Shown in pieces: positions 6,751 through 14,651 of a stretch of 34,639 bases of DNA. The notes beneath the pieces were generated by a model. The model made no database searches. It was not told where the DNA came from and saw nothing but the letters and a program-made list of their open reading frames with translations. This DNA comes from an uncultured Collinsella sp. (GTDB lineage: Bacteria; Actinomycetota; Coriobacteriia; Coriobacteriales; Coriobacteriaceae): NCBI GenBank assembly GCA_902462065.1, contig CABQAK010000023.1, positions 1 to 34,639 on the forward strand. Reading direction: 5' to 3'. The translations under genes were made by a program, and so were the position numbers. How positions within the stretch are numbered: the stretch's first letter is position 1; every line of letters starts with the position of its first letter.

Positions 6751-6906
6751 GCGCAATATGGAACGATACTTTTTAATCTTACGTTGATAGCCGGCGCCAT
6801 CATATTGGGCTGTTTGGATAGAACAACCGTTGCCTGTTCTCTTGTAGGCGGGCTTGCGGCGATTAATGTTCTCAATCTATTTGTGTCCAACCGCTCTTCG
6901 AAATAG
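6751..6906 (+). pseudogene. C-terminal fragment of a small membrane protein
   Basis: A 51-codon frame with no start codon runs from after TGA 6748-6750 to TAG 6904. It encodes two hydrophobic helices, LFNLTLIAGAIILGCL and VACSLVGGLAAINVLNLFV, and ends SNRSSK. The regular TM, short charged turn, TM, basic tail layout looks like the true C-terminus of a membrane protein that has lost its 5' part. The family is unknown. Confidence 0.4.
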
Positions 6907-7248
6907 TGATGTTGCGCTATGATGTCTTTAATGAAAAACGAAGGCTTGCTATGGGCCATCGTTTTGCAAGGGGGTTCCTTCCTAACGGAGGGCATCCCCT
7001 AGTTTTATTTAGGTGGAGATTTGGGGAGCGGACATCTGCATTCCTGATCGTTCCTGATTAGCGCTCTATTGGGTTGATAGGCGTTAGGGTATGATGTTCT
7101 CAGTGATACAGTCGTCGTGTGCTCTACGTGAGGCGATGACCAAAAAGGGTCGTTGTTCGGTTTTCCGGCAACGGCCCTTTGATGTTTCCGCGACAACTGG
7201 ATGTTGTCGTGGATGCCGTCTTTGTTGATAGAACCCTGATGCGAAGTC
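6907..7248. other. Non-coding stretch before the left direct repeat
   Basis: Short minus-strand open frames occur but without ribosome sites or recognisable sequence. The stretch contains one hairpin (7144-7180), described separately. Confidence 0.4.
7144..7180 (+). terminator. Hairpin, weak terminator candidate
   Basis: Arms 7144-7155 and 7169-7180 pair over 12 bp with one G-T pair around a 13-base loop. The downstream T-run is short and interrupted. No intact gene lies directly upstream, so its client is unclear. Confidence 0.35.
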
Positions 7249-7396
7249 ATTATTTCGGAGATGCTGGGAAAAATTGGAAACCTCCGAGCAAAACCCGATT
7301 TTTTGCAATAAAACCGCAGGTAGAAGGGTTTCCGCTATCCAGTGAGGTCGGCATGTCTAGAATTTGCCGCATACTTCTGGTTTGAGCGGCTCTTGC
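7249..7396 (+). repeat. Left copy of a ~148 bp direct repeat flanking the ATPase/TOPRIM module
   Basis: This stretch aligns along its whole length with 9451-9599. The best shared blocks are GGGAAAAA, a TTTTTTG-x-CAA run, and AAAACCGCAGGT at 7310-7321, followed by GGTCGGCA and CCG-x-x-TACTTC. The copies differ at many positions, so the duplication is old or the two copies came from different genomes. Confidence 0.7.
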
Positions 7397-7465
7397 AGTA
7401 TGTTTTCATAGTTAAGATTGGCTTTGGTTGCATGACTTTTCCCGTAGTGGCGTAATTGATGTAGT

Positions 7466-7510
7466 TCTCCTATCTCTTGCCGTAATATAATTACGGCAAG
7501 AGATAGGAGA
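7466..7510 (+). promoter_or_regulatory. 21 bp-arm palindrome covering a TATAAT box and the Shine-Dalgarno of the ATPase gene
   Basis: Arms 7466-7486 and 7490-7510 are exact reverse complements with a 3-base centre. TATAAT occurs at 7486-7491 across the centre and AGGAGA at 7505-7510 ends the right arm, 5 bases before ATG 7516. In DNA the palindrome could be an operator over the -10; in RNA transcribed from further upstream it would hide the ribosome site. No convincing -35 partner was found for the TATAAT, so which of the two applies is open. Confidence 0.65.
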
Positions 7511-7515
7511 CTCTC

Positions 7516-8616
7516 ATGCTTAAGCGTTTTACTGTTGATGGCTATAGGAATTTTTCGACTCCGGTTTCGTTTAATTTTGCAGCTTCTCGTGATTACCAGT
7601 TTGCAGAAAATAACGTTAAAAACGGAACCGTGAAAACCGCACTTTTGATCGGCAGAAATGCGTCTGGTAAATCGAATTTCGGTTCAGCTTTATTTGACAT
7701 TACGCTTGGCTTTCCAAAGGCATTCGATTATTTTGACCAGGATGATCGTCTGTTTTTGAATGCTGACTGCGGGCGAGGTACGGCACAGTTCACCTATGTC
7801 TTTGAATTTGACGGTCGCGAAATCAATTACTGCTATGAGAAGACTTCACCGACTACTTGGCTTCACGAGACCCTATTGATTGATGGGGAACGAATTTTCG
7901 AATTCAATAACGCGCGCGGCGTTTTCGAAGAGAACCACCTTGAACGAATCGGTGCAGCTGGCATTAATTTTGAATTCTCTGATACCTCTTTGAGCCTTCT
8001 TTCATACATTACGAGCAGTCTTCCAACTAATGTTTTAGGCGTCTTGGCGGAGCTGCGTCAATTTGTTTCGCGCATGAGGCTGATTCGCATGGACGTTTTT
8101 CGATTAAAAGGGTTTGAAACAAGAAAGGTAATCGACAAAATCATACGCGAGAACAAAGTTGCGGAATTTGAGTCATTTATTCGTAATTTTGGAGTCGATG
8201 AGTCCCTGATCGTTATAAAAGAGTCCGACGGCTCGCCTGTTCTGTATTTCAATCATCCCATGCGATACATCCCGTTTGTCGAGGCATGCTCTAGCGGTAC
8301 AAGAACTCTGGTTAAGTTGTTCTCTGAGCTTGAACTTAACGAGTCGGCCAGCTTTTTGTTCATTGATGAGTTTGACGCTTTTTGTCACTTTGAGATGGCA
8401 GAGAGCCTTTTGAAGCTCTTTGCTTCAAAGGCATCGTGTCAGATATTGTGCTCAACCTACAATACTTCGCTTGTTAAGAATGGCGTAATGAGGCCCGACT
8501 GCGTTTATCAAATTTCTGCAAAAGAGGGCATTCGAACCTTGGCCGATTCTACCGATCGTGAATTGAGGCTTGGCAACAATATTGAGAAGCTTCTCCGAGC
8601 CGGAGAGTTTGATTAG
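7516..8616 (+). CDS. AAA15-type ATPase of a two-gene abortive-infection module (AbiL/PARIS AriA class)
   Basis: The protein has 366 residues. It carries an ABC/SMC-like ATPase: Walker A GRNASGKS at 46-53, signature SSGTRTL at 259-265, Walker B FLFIDEFD at 280-287. The opening LKRFTVDGYRNF is typical of the AAA15/RecF-like family. After Walker B, STYNTSL has Tyr at 315 where relatives often have the H-loop His. The product is expected to be a cytosolic sensor or scaffold that controls the downstream TOPRIM protein. The TOPRIM gene starts 2 bases after its stop, so the pair is one operon. Translation may be gated by the palindrome over its ribosome site. AT-rich composition and flanking direct repeats suggest transfer as a cassette. 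The general class is firm; AbiLi versus AriA versus another subgroup is not. Confidence 0.8.
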   Translation: MLKRFTVDGYRNFSTPVSFNFAASRDYQFAENNVKNGTVKTALLIGRNASGKSNFGSALFDITLGFPKAFDYFDQDDRLFLNADCGRGTAQFTYVFEFDGREINYCYEKTSPTTWLHETLLIDGERIFEFNNARGVFEENHLERIGAAGINFEFSDTSLSLLSYITSSLPTNVLGVLAELRQFVSRMRLIRMDVFRLKGFETRKVIDKIIRENKVAEFESFIRNFGVDESLIVIKESDGSPVLYFNHPMRYIPFVEACSSGTRTLVKLFSELELNESASFLFIDEFDAFCHFEMAESLLKLFASKASCQILCSTYNTSLVKNGVMRPDCVYQISAKEGIRTLADSTDRELRLGNNIEKLLRAGEFD

Positions 8617-8618
8617 CC

Positions 8619-9437
8619 ATGAACAATGCGTCCGAAAAGAACGTCCTGCTCATTGTCGAAGGTGCTAAACGCGAGCCTCAGCTGATGGAGCGCATGTTTG
8701 AATCATTTGGCCTTGCGGACACTCATCAAATTGCTACAGTCGAGATCAACGTTCACGCCTTTCTAAATAAGCTCTTTCAAGAATACGATTGCGATTTTGA
8801 GGCCGTTGATCTTAAGCCCTTTGTTGCCGAGCTTCTTTCAGACAAAGATGCTGCGGCTCGGCTTCTCGAATCCAGTTTTACTGACACCTTGCTCATATTT
8901 GACTTAGATCCTCAGGATAATCGGCTCGATTTTAAGCGGCTTGAGCTAATGCAAGACTATTACTGCGATAGCACTGATATGGGTCAGCTATATCTAAGCT
9001 ATCCATCGGTTGAAGCATATCGTGATTTTGATCCCTTGAAGTATTTCTCTCTGGATGATGCCCTTATTCCTTCAGATGTTATTTTTGGTCAGCGATCTTA
9101 CAAGGACTGGGTTGCCAGGAGGGGAGATTCGCTTGCGGATATTGGGCGTATAGATGGCTATACATTTGCTTGCATTATTGCCGTTCATGCCCTGAGGTCG
9201 CTTTGGTTAACTAATGAACAGGCGACGCAAAATGCAAACGAGTGCATGGCTGACTTAGCTGCGACTGTGGCGGACATCAATTATTCTAAACTTTTGCTCA
9301 ATGAGATTGGTCGTCTGAACAATGATTCATTTTGTGCATGCTGCACCTGCCTTTTCTTTATTGCGAATTGGCCTAAGCGGCTTAACGACGTTTTGAACAA
9401 GGCGATTAAGAGGGGTTTGGGTATTCGTTTGTTCTAA
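8619..9437 (+). CDS. TOPRIM-like effector partner (AbiLii/AriB-like)
   Basis: This 272-residue protein starts with NVLLIVEGAKREPQLMERM, which supplies the TOPRIM glutamate (E14 with G15), and carries LLIFDLDPQD at 91-100, whose D95-x-D97 fits the second TOPRIM metal site. The rest is helical and unrecognised. In AbiL and PARIS the equivalent protein is the toxic nuclease released or activated by the ATPase when a phage trigger appears. The 2-base gap to the ATPase gene implies co-translation. The protein is a little short of RloB/DUF4435 proteins I know, and I see no clear RloB signature. A nuclease function is inferred from TOPRIM motifs and gene pairing. Confidence 0.68.
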   Translation: MNNASEKNVLLIVEGAKREPQLMERMFESFGLADTHQIATVEINVHAFLNKLFQEYDCDFEAVDLKPFVAELLSDKDAAARLLESSFTDTLLIFDLDPQDNRLDFKRLELMQDYYCDSTDMGQLYLSYPSVEAYRDFDPLKYFSLDDALIPSDVIFGQRSYKDWVARRGDSLADIGRIDGYTFACIIAVHALRSLWLTNEQATQNANECMADLAATVADINYSKLLLNEIGRLNNDSFCACCTCLFFIANWPKRLNDVLNKAIKRGLGIRLF

Positions 9438-9450
9438 AGAGTCCCCTTCG

Positions 9451-9599
9451 CCATTTATTTCTGGAAGTGCGGGAAAAAATAGAAACTCGCCGAGCGCGAC
9501 CCGTTTTTTGGCAACAAAACCGCAGGTCGCCGGAGCTCAAAACTGGGGCCTGGTCGGCAGTTCTCGGATTTTCGCCTTACTTCCGGATTGGGCGCTCAT
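9451..9599 (+). repeat. Right copy of the ~148 bp direct repeat
   Basis: It matches 7249-7396 in the same orientation. It is GC-richer than the left copy and lies beside the GC-rich pel operon, so it may be the resident copy. Inside it GCGACC at 9495-9500 and GGTCGC at 9525-9530 are complementary, which would close a hairpin; the left copy has lost that pairing. Confidence 0.7.
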
Positions 9600-9670
9600 T
9601 TAGCACTCTCGATGTCCCCACATCCTCTAAAAAAGTTCTTAAAACAGCCTTAAAGGCGCTCCAGCTCGCG

Positions 9671-9726
9671 TTGACAGCGTAAAATACGCATGTTTGACTA
9701 TGACAAAAGTGGATTTTAGGGGAGGG
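9671..9726 (+). promoter_or_regulatory. Candidate promoter and ribosome site of the pel operon
   Basis: A perfect TTGACA lies at 9671-9676. GACTAT at 9696-9701 could be the -10, but the 19-base spacer is long, which would fit an activated or weak promoter. GGAGGGG at 9720-9726 is 7 bases before ATG 9734. Confidence 0.45.
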
Positions 9727-9733
9727 GTGCGCC

Positions 9734-11872
9734 ATGGAAGTGCTGGTTGTTGGCAACACCGCATATGTTGACGATGACTTTTGTGCCAAGGCGTTCCCCG
9801 GGGACCATGTCCAGGTTGTCGCCGCGCAGGACACGCGTCGCGACGAGTCGTCGCCCCATGCCTCGTGGAAAGAGCTTCTGCAGCACTTGGATCAGGCCTA
9901 CGAGTTCGACCGCGTGGTCTACCTGTCTAATTACCTTACCCCGCATATCGATAGCGTGGGCGATATCGAGCTGCTGCGTTCGGTCTTTCGCGCCTGCATG
10001 GGTCGCCGGATCCAGCTGTTGTATATAGCGGGGCCCGCAGGTGCCGAGGGTGCCGCCGATGCCGCGGGGCGAACGGGCAAGGGCATTATCGCGCACGCAG
10101 CCAACGACCTGTGCCGCTACTACGCTGCTCGCGATGGCGTTCAGACCAAGATCCTGCGCGTGCCCTTCCTGTACACTGCCTCCGCCGCGCTGGAAGATCC
10201 GTTTTTGGTGCCGTTGTTCGATGCGTGCTCAACTGGATCGGTCGCTCTGCAGGGCGCGCAGGATGCGGCGTTTCCCCTGCTGTGTGCCGAGGAGCTTGCG
10301 GTGCTGGTGCGCCGTATCTTCGACAGCTGGGATGGTAACTTTGAGACGCTCGACGTTGCCGATGCCTTCCATCACACGGCGGGTGAAGTGGGCGAGGCTC
10401 TTCAGGCGCTGTTCCCAGGGCTTTCAGCTGCCTATGGCGATTCTGCCGGCTACAACCTGCCCGCCAACGACGTCGCTCGCGTGCGCTATGGCTGGTTTCA
10501 GCGCTACGACTTGCTGCGCGATCTTTCGACCATTCAAGCGCGTTGGGATGCTGGCCGCGCAAAGAAAGTCAACCCCTTGCGCGCCGCCATCGACCGCATC
10601 CAAATGCGCGCGCTGCCTATTAAATGCCTGGAGACGGGCGTTGCCTGGGTCCTGTTCGAGGTGCTGGAGCACCTGTTCTCCCAATCGGCCCAGCTCAACG
10701 TGCTCGATTATCGCCTGCTCTATGTGGTGATGATCGGCACGCTGTATGGCTTGGACTTTGGCTTGGTCGCAGCACTGCTGGCTTCGATTGGCCTGGCGGC
10801 GAGCTACTTTACTCAGTACGGCTATACCTTCCAGGGTCTGTTCTACGAGCCGTCCAACTGGCTGCCGTTTATTGCGTACTTTGTCGTGGGTGCCGTGTGC
10901 GGCTATGTGCAGCTGCGCAACAGCGAAGTCATTAGGGCGGAGCGCGATCAAAACGAGCTCGTGCGCAACCGCAATACGTTCCTTACGCAGCTCTACCACG
11001 ACGCGATCGAGGATAAGCGCGCGTACAGGCGCCAGATCGTGGGTCGCCACGACAGCTTTGGCAAGATCTTTGCCGTGACGCAGGAGCTCGACGTGCTCAA
11101 CCCGCGCGACATCTATCGCAAGTGCTGCGAGCTTCTGGTCGAGATCCTCGAGAACGATTCGGTGGCGATCTACCATGTTTCGGGCGGGGCATTTGCGCGC
11201 CTGGTGGCAGCAAGTCCCGCGATTGCCGAAGATGCCGCACGCTCGCTCACGCTTGAGCAGCTTGCATCTCTTTTGGGCGACGGGGGTCGTTCGAGCCTGT
11301 GGGTGAACCGCGAGCTGACGCCGGGGCTTCCCATGTTTGGATACACGATCGAGCGCGACGGGGCACCCGCCGTGTTGATCTTTGTGCGTAGTGCAGCTGA
11401 AAACCAAATGACCCTCTATTATCAAAACCTGTTCCGCATCTTGTGCGGCCTGGTCGAAAGCGCGCTGGGCCGTGCCTTTGACTATGAGGCGGTGGCGCAG
11501 GATAAACGCTGCGTTGACGGCACTTGCGTGCTCAAGCAGGCCGCCTTTGGCCAAGAGCTCGCTGCGGAGCAGGCGCTGGCAGATAGCAAGATGGGGAGTT
11601 TTTTGCTCCTGCGCGTGGTACCGGGCATGGAGCCTGTCGGCGAGCTGGTGGGCGCAATTGGGTCGGCAATCCGCGAGAGCGACGCGGCGGGCTTGGTCGA
11701 CGGCGACGTGCTCTACCTGCTTATGCGCCAGGCAAAGGCGTGCGATCTGCCCATTATCCGCGAGCGCCTGAGCGCAAAGCAGATTGCGGTGGAGCCCGTC
11801 GACGGCGAGGACATTGTGGCGCTGCTGCAGCACATCGCTTATACCGGTGACGGTGAGGGGGGTGTCGCTTGA
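9734..11872 (+). CDS. pelD: PelD-like c-di-GMP receptor with fused NAD-epimerase-like N-terminal domain
   Basis: This 712-residue protein is much larger than Pseudomonas PelD (about 455). Residues 1 to about 285 look like an extended short-chain dehydrogenase (MEVLVVGNTAYVDDDF, a VVYLSNYLTP strand, ILRVPFLYT), but no clean GxxGxxG or YxxxK is visible, so it may not be catalytic. Residues about 295-395 hold four membrane helices. A coiled linker follows, then a GAF domain (about 445-585) and a degenerate GGDEF domain (about 600-705). There RESD at 647-650 sits 5 residues before DGDVL, the position of the RxxD c-di-GMP inhibitory site before a lost GGDEF. It should recruit PelE, PelF and PelG at the membrane and switch on synthesis when c-di-GMP binds. 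It is the first gene of the operon, overlapping pelE by 4 bases. Confidence 0.83.
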   Translation: MEVLVVGNTAYVDDDFCAKAFPGDHVQVVAAQDTRRDESSPHASWKELLQHLDQAYEFDRVVYLSNYLTPHIDSVGDIELLRSVFRACMGRRIQLLYIAGPAGAEGAADAAGRTGKGIIAHAANDLCRYYAARDGVQTKILRVPFLYTASAALEDPFLVPLFDACSTGSVALQGAQDAAFPLLCAEELAVLVRRIFDSWDGNFETLDVADAFHHTAGEVGEALQALFPGLSAAYGDSAGYNLPANDVARVRYGWFQRYDLLRDLSTIQARWDAGRAKKVNPLRAAIDRIQMRALPIKCLETGVAWVLFEVLEHLFSQSAQLNVLDYRLLYVVMIGTLYGLDFGLVAALLASIGLAASYFTQYGYTFQGLFYEPSNWLPFIAYFVVGAVCGYVQLRNSEVIRAERDQNELVRNRNTFLTQLYHDAIEDKRAYRRQIVGRHDSFGKIFAVTQELDVLNPRDIYRKCCELLVEILENDSVAIYHVSGGAFARLVAASPAIAEDAARSLTLEQLASLLGDGGRSSLWVNRELTPGLPMFGYTIERDGAPAVLIFVRSAAENQMTLYYQNLFRILCGLVESALGRAFDYEAVAQDKRCVDGTCVLKQAAFGQELAAEQALADSKMGSFLLLRVVPGMEPVGELVGAIGSAIRESDAAGLVDGDVLYLLMRQAKACDLPIIRERLSAKQIAVEPVDGEDIVALLQHIAYTGDGEGGVA

Positions 11873-12774
11873 TCTCGCTTGTCGTTGCTGCCGTCTTGCT
11901 GCTGATTCATGCGCTGGTTTGCCTGATGCTGTGGACGCTCATGAAGCTGGGCCTGCTGCCGGTGCGCGGACACATGCTGGCTGTGATAGTGCTGGTGCCG
12001 CTGTGGGGCCCGTTGCTGGTGGTTCTGCTATCGCTCCGCAGCGCGGTGTTTGGCGAGGGGCTGAAAGAGTCTGCGCTGGAGTCGCTGCGCTTTAACGACG
12101 ACCTGCATCGCAGCATCCTGGTGCACGACCGTGACGCCGATGCGGGCGTGGTCCCGCTCGAGGAGGCGCTTATCGTCAACGACCCGGCATACCGGCGCCA
12201 CCTAATGCTCTCCATGCTCACCGAGGAGCCCGGCGCGTACCTGGCGCAGCTGCAGACGGCTAAGCTTAACGACGACGTTGAGGTGGCGCACTATGCCGCG
12301 ACGGCGGTGGCGCAGATCTCCAAGGAGTCCGACCTTAAGCTGCAGCAGCTGGAGCGTGCCTTTAAGACGGACCCGAGCGCGCAAAACCTCAACGAATACT
12401 GCGATTTTCTTGGTGAATTCTTGGGCTCGGGCTTGGCCGAGGGGCGCGTGGCTCAGATTCAGCGCCAACAGTACGCGCGCCTGCTTGCGCGTCGCTGCGA
12501 GCGCGAGGACGCCCTTGAGCTGCGCATTCGATACGCGACGACGCTGGCCGATGTTGGACAGATCGACGAGGCGCAGGCCGTGACCGACCAGCTGGTGCTC
12601 GACGTGCCCGAGGAGCAGGAGGTTTGGATGCTTTGCCTGCGCCTGGCCGTGATGCGCCGCGACGGTGACGAAGTCCACCGTGTGATCGATGCGATTGACA
12701 AGCAACATGTGTATTTGAGCGCCGACAACCGCGAAAAGTTGGCGTTTTGGCGCGACGGGGAGGAGGCCAGATGA
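11869..12774 (+). CDS. pelE: PelE-like membrane protein with TPR repeats
   Basis: This 301-residue protein begins with TTG 11869, which overlaps the pelD stop; GAGGGGGGTG at 11855-11864 is its ribosome site. Two N-terminal membrane helices (about 2-22 and 36-56) are followed by a soluble all-helical region with TPR-like pairs, for example LRIRYATTLADVGQIDEAQ and VWMLCLRLAVMRRDGDEVH. This is the PelE plan: a small scaffold that binds PelD in the inner-membrane Pel complex. Sequence similarity in PelE is low across phyla, so the name relies on architecture and position between pelD and the deacetylase gene. It overlaps the next gene by 4 bases (ATGA). Confidence 0.72.
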   Translation: MISLVVAAVLLLIHALVCLMLWTLMKLGLLPVRGHMLAVIVLVPLWGPLLVVLLSLRSAVFGEGLKESALESLRFNDDLHRSILVHDRDADAGVVPLEEALIVNDPAYRRHLMLSMLTEEPGAYLAQLQTAKLNDDVEVAHYAATAVAQISKESDLKLQQLERAFKTDPSAQNLNEYCDFLGEFLGSGLAEGRVAQIQRQQYARLLARRCEREDALELRIRYATTLADVGQIDEAQAVTDQLVLDVPEEQEVWMLCLRLAVMRRDGDEVHRVIDAIDKQHVYLSADNREKLAFWRDGEEAR

Positions 12775-14651
12775 GCGTGGTGCAACATATCCGCGACCGT
12801 GCAGGGCGCTTTCGTTGGATGGGACTCCTCGTGGTGTGGGCGGTCTTTATTGCCATGGCCGCCGTGCTGCTGGTGGAGCGTGCCGGCGTGCAGTACAGTG
12901 CGGGCCAGCATAAGCTGGGGATGCTTGCCGCCAACGATGCGGTGCCGGCCTCCTCGGCAATCTTTGGCCAAAAGCCCACGTGCCTGGTCATTACCGACTC
13001 GGACCAAGATAGCGTCGACGACGTTAAAGACCAGTTCGACCAGATTTTGCTGGACATGAAGATCGCCCATCGCGATGTTGATATTGCCATCGACGGTGCG
13101 GACGCGATCCCATCGCTCACGTCGTTTGATCGCGTGATTGTGCTTATGCCCTCGCTTGACGGACTGGGTGCGCATCTGACCGATCTGATGAGTTGGGTGA
13201 GTGCGGGCGGCTCACTCATGCTGGGCATGACGCCAGATAACTCGAACTGCCTGCAGGCTATTGCTTCTAAGCTTGGGATCGAATCGGCCGGATATGACTA
13301 TGCGACAGCCGAAAGTATCGTTCCGAACGAGGACTTTATGCTGGGCGGAGGAGAGCGCTACGAGTTCTCAGACCCCTTCGATTCTTCGCTTTCGGTTTCA
13401 TTGCGCGAAACGGCGCACGTCTGGGCAAGGACCGGTGACGCGGGCACGCCGCTCATTTGGTCTAACGATTGCGGCAGTGGTCACACCGTGGTGTGCAACA
13501 TTGGCATTTACGACAAGGTCATGCGTGGGTTCTATGCTTCGGCCATAAGCTTGCTGGGTGATGCCACTGCCTATCCGGTCATCAACAGCGCCGTGTTCTA
13601 TTTGGACGACTTTCCTAGCCCCGTGCCCTCGGGCGATGGTACTTATATCAAGCGTGACTACGGCCTTTCCATTGCGGATTTTTACACCAAGGTCTGGTGG
13701 CCCGATCTGCAAAAGCTCGCGCAAAAATACGGCATTCGCTATACCGGCGTGATGATCGAAAACTACGAGGACGCGGTCAACCAGACCGAGCCCACGCGCC
13801 AACCCGATACCACGCAGTTCCGCTATTTTGGCGGCATGCTGCTGCAGATGGGCGGAGAGCTGGGCTTTCACGGCTACAACCATCAACCGCTCGCGCTCTG
13901 GGACACCGACTATGGTACGTTGTACGTCTACAAGACGTGGAAAAACAAGGAAACGCTCGTCGCTTCGCTCAACGAACTTATCGCGTTTCAGAACGAGGTC
14001 CTGCCCAACGCTCATGGCTCGGTTTACGTGCCGCCGTCGAATATCCTTTCGGCCCGCGCGCGCAAGCTTATCGGTACCGATGTTCCGCGCATTAAGACCA
14101 TCGCCAGTACGTACTTTGAGGACGGCACCGACTTGCCGTACGTACAGGAGTTTGGCGTGGCGAGCGATGGCATTGTGGAGCAGCCACGTATTGTTTCGGG
14201 CGGCATGGTCGACGATTCCTATATGCGCCTGGCAGCCGTGTCCGAGCTCAACATGCACTACGTGAGCACGCACTTTATGCACCCGGACGACCTGCTCGAT
14301 CCCGATCGCGGCGCCAAGGAGGGCTGGGAAGTCTACAAGGGCGGCCTGACCGACTACCTGGACTGGCTTACCAAGTCTGCGCCCGACCTGCGCCGCCAGA
14401 CCGGCTCGGATTGCTCGGGCGCCATTCAGCGCTTTTCGTCGGTTACGGTGAGCTTGGATACCAGTGCGGATGCCTGGACGCTCAGCCTGGGCAATTTCCA
14501 CGACGAGGCTTGGCTCATGTTCCGTACCAATAATGGCGAGCCGGGTGCGGTGACGGGTGGCGAACTGACGCACCTTACGGGCAATCTGTATCTGCTCAAG
14601 GCAAATGATAAGACCCTGACGATCGAGCGCAAGGAGGGTGGCGACAAATGA
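12771..14651 (+). CDS. PelA-type polysaccharide deacetylase with N-terminal membrane anchor (DUF2194)
   Basis: From ATG 12771, with AGGAGG directly upstream, the protein has 626 residues. The in-frame start further upstream (12747) lies inside pelE and is not used. One membrane helix at about 16-36 anchors it outside the cell. Residues about 60-270 form a flavodoxin/ThuA-like domain (VIVLMPSLDGLG, SWVSAGGSLMLGMTPDNSN). The second half is a divergent polysaccharide-deacetylase barrel: YLDDFPSP with D279 and D280, HGYNH at 367-371 and STHFMHPDD later. These match the metal and base residues of the PelA deacetylase domain. It should partly deacetylate the GalNAc/GlcNAc-type polymer after export. 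No glycoside hydrolase domain is evident, unlike Pseudomonas PelA. It overlaps pelE and pelF by ATGA junctions. Confidence 0.75.
   Translation: MSVVQHIRDRAGRFRWMGLLVVWAVFIAMAAVLLVERAGVQYSAGQHKLGMLAANDAVPASSAIFGQKPTCLVITDSDQDSVDDVKDQFDQILLDMKIAHRDVDIAIDGADAIPSLTSFDRVIVLMPSLDGLGAHLTDLMSWVSAGGSLMLGMTPDNSNCLQAIASKLGIESAGYDYATAESIVPNEDFMLGGGERYEFSDPFDSSLSVSLRETAHVWARTGDAGTPLIWSNDCGSGHTVVCNIGIYDKVMRGFYASAISLLGDATAYPVINSAVFYLDDFPSPVPSGDGTYIKRDYGLSIADFYTKVWWPDLQKLAQKYGIRYTGVMIENYEDAVNQTEPTRQPDTTQFRYFGGMLLQMGGELGFHGYNHQPLALWDTDYGTLYVYKTWKNKETLVASLNELIAFQNEVLPNAHGSVYVPPSNILSARARKLIGTDVPRIKTIASTYFEDGTDLPYVQEFGVASDGIVEQPRIVSGGMVDDSYMRLAAVSELNMHYVSTHFMHPDDLLDPDRGAKEGWEVYKGGLTDYLDWLTKSAPDLRRQTGSDCSGAIQRFSSVTVSLDTSADAWTLSLGNFHDEAWLMFRTNNGEPGAVTGGELTHLTGNLYLLKANDKTLTIERKEGGDK

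Noticed and set aside
207..9600. Integrative element with integrase and tRNA attachment site
   Set aside because: No integrase, relaxase, phage structural gene or tRNA fragment is visible, so the island cannot be called a prophage or ICE from this window.
10424..11833. Long minus-strand open frame antisense to pelD
   Set aside because: It is a by-product of GC-rich codons in pelD; its translation is low in complexity and matches no family.
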